Assembly: GCF_030285925.1 (NCBI RefSeq)
Contig: NZ_CP127251.1
Coordinates: 558,001 to 622,000, forward strand
Direction of reading: 5' to 3'
Length of the DNA: 64,000 bases
Source: Devosia sp. YIM 151766
GTDB taxonomy: Bacteria > Pseudomonadota > Alphaproteobacteria > Rhizobiales > Devosiaceae
Numbering within the stretch: the stretch's first letter is position 1; each line of letters opens with the position of its first letter. Under the pieces are notes generated by a model. The model was not told the origin of the DNA. It did no database searches and was given only the letters and a program-made list of their open reading frames with translations. Shown here piece by piece: positions 63,522 to 64,000 of the stretch. The position numbers and the translations under genes were made by a program.

Positions 63522-64000
63522 ATGCCCGAACTTCTGCTCGAACTCTTCTCCGAGGAAATTCCCGCCCGCTTGCAGCGGCGCGCCGCCGAGGACCTGAAGA
63601 AGGCCGTCACCAATGCGCTGGTCGAGGCGGGTCTGGTCTACGAGGGCGCCAAGGCCTTCGCGACGCCGCGCCGGCTGGCACTGACCGTTTCAGGCCTGCC
63701 GGCCCGCTCGCCGGACACGCGCGAGGAAAAGAAGGGGCCCAAGGTCGGGGCGCCGCAGCCGGCCATTGACGGCTTCCTGCGGTCGGCCGGCCTGACCTCG
63801 ATCGAACAGGCCAAGGTGGCAAGCGACGCCAAGAAGGGCGATTTCTATGTGGCGCTGATCGAAAAGCCCGGCGCCGACGCGGTGGCATTGCTCTCGGCCA
63901 TTCTGCCGAAAGTCATGGCGGATTTCCCCTGGGCCAAATCCATGCGCTGGGGCGCGGGGAGCTTCAACTGGGTGCGGCCGCTGCGCGCCATTACCGCGAC
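63522..64000 (+). CDS. glyS: Glycine--tRNA ligase beta subunit, N-terminal part
   Basis: The open frame runs to the window edge with 159 codons. It starts [20 protein letters not shown], the standard N-terminus of the bacterial GlyRS beta chain, and goes on with [26 protein letters not shown] and [21 protein letters not shown], all typical. The beta subunit binds tRNA in the alpha2-beta2 enzyme. The alpha subunit gene glyQ does not appear upstream in this window. The 125 bases between ispE and this ATG show nothing notable. Confidence 0.94.
   Translation, partial: MPELLLELFSEEIPARLQRRAAEDLKKAVTNALVEAGLVYEGAKAFATPRRLALTVSGLPARSPDTREEKKGPKVGAPQPAIDGFLRSAGLTSIEQAKVASDAKKGDFYVALIEKPGADAVALLSAILPKVMADFPWAKSMRWGAGSFNWVRPLRAITA

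Overview
The window is high-GC chromosomal DNA of an alphaproteobacterium, most probably in the Hyphomicrobiales and closest in feel to Devosia and its relatives. This rests on gene content and order: CcrM methylase beside RNase HII and MutY; the run MutY / DciA / DsbA / SMC; an F0-only ATP synthase operon with b and b' subunits; a coxBA-ctaB-coxF-ctaG-coxC-surf1 cluster; thrC followed by an M16 peptidase, a GNAT enzyme and an EAL protein; and families such as DUF2093, DUF4170, DUF6101 and IalB that are common in this order. The placement is inference; no rRNA lies in the window.

Layout. 1-4.9 kb: a TauE/SafE exporter (cut by the left edge) and a two-gene heterodimeric ABC exporter. 4.9-13.5 kb: DUF1624 membrane protein with RecQ, a patatin, PurD, GshA, RsmE, UbiA. 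13.5-19.3 kb: XseA, DUF2093, an LpxB-related protein, DUF4170 with a CysQ-like phosphatase, DUF6101-like, PilZ and IalB proteins. 19.6-25.7 kb: aa3-type cytochrome c oxidase and its assembly genes. 25.8-34.9 kb: threonine synthase, M16 peptidase, GNAT, a membrane PAS-GGDEF-EAL protein, YqgE/AlgH, a DsbD-N-like protein, Prx5 and a lipoprotein. 35-39.6 kb: glycine cleavage operon (gcvT-gcvH-gcvPA-gcvPB) behind a tandem glycine riboswitch. 39.7-42.6 kb: ATP synthase F0 operon. 42.7-50.9 kb: smc, dsbA-like, dciA-like, mutY, ccrM, rnhB. 51-58 kb: DUF4180, an exported protein, an APH-like kinase, a SplB/PA0069-type radical SAM protein, two MFS transporters and moaB. 58-64 kb: a family-4-like uracil-DNA glycosylase, ETF-ubiquinone oxidoreductase, a TPR protein, ispE and the start of glyS (cut by the right edge).

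Most genes are housekeeping: respiration (cox, F0, ETF-QO, UbiA), one-carbon metabolism (gcv), DNA maintenance (recQ, xseA, mutY, udg, smc, ccrM, rnhB) and redox control (gshA, dsbA-like, dsbD-N-like, Prx5). I see no phage, insertion sequence, CRISPR array, rRNA or tRNA, and no gene cluster that I can honestly call a new system. The best leads are regulatory or at the level of single residues: a LexA-type box in front of the SplB-like radical SAM gene, CtrA-like sites in front of ccrM, a UDG that has lost two of the four Fe-S cysteines, an asymmetric ABC heterodimer, a structured RNA region between atpE and the b' gene, a gene overlap of 95 bp between an MFS gene and moaB, and two families of intergenic palindromic repeats, with a related palindrome translated as part of a membrane protein.

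All starts were chosen by eye from Shine-Dalgarno spacing and family lengths. Hairpins and promoter elements are visual matches without energy or score calculations.
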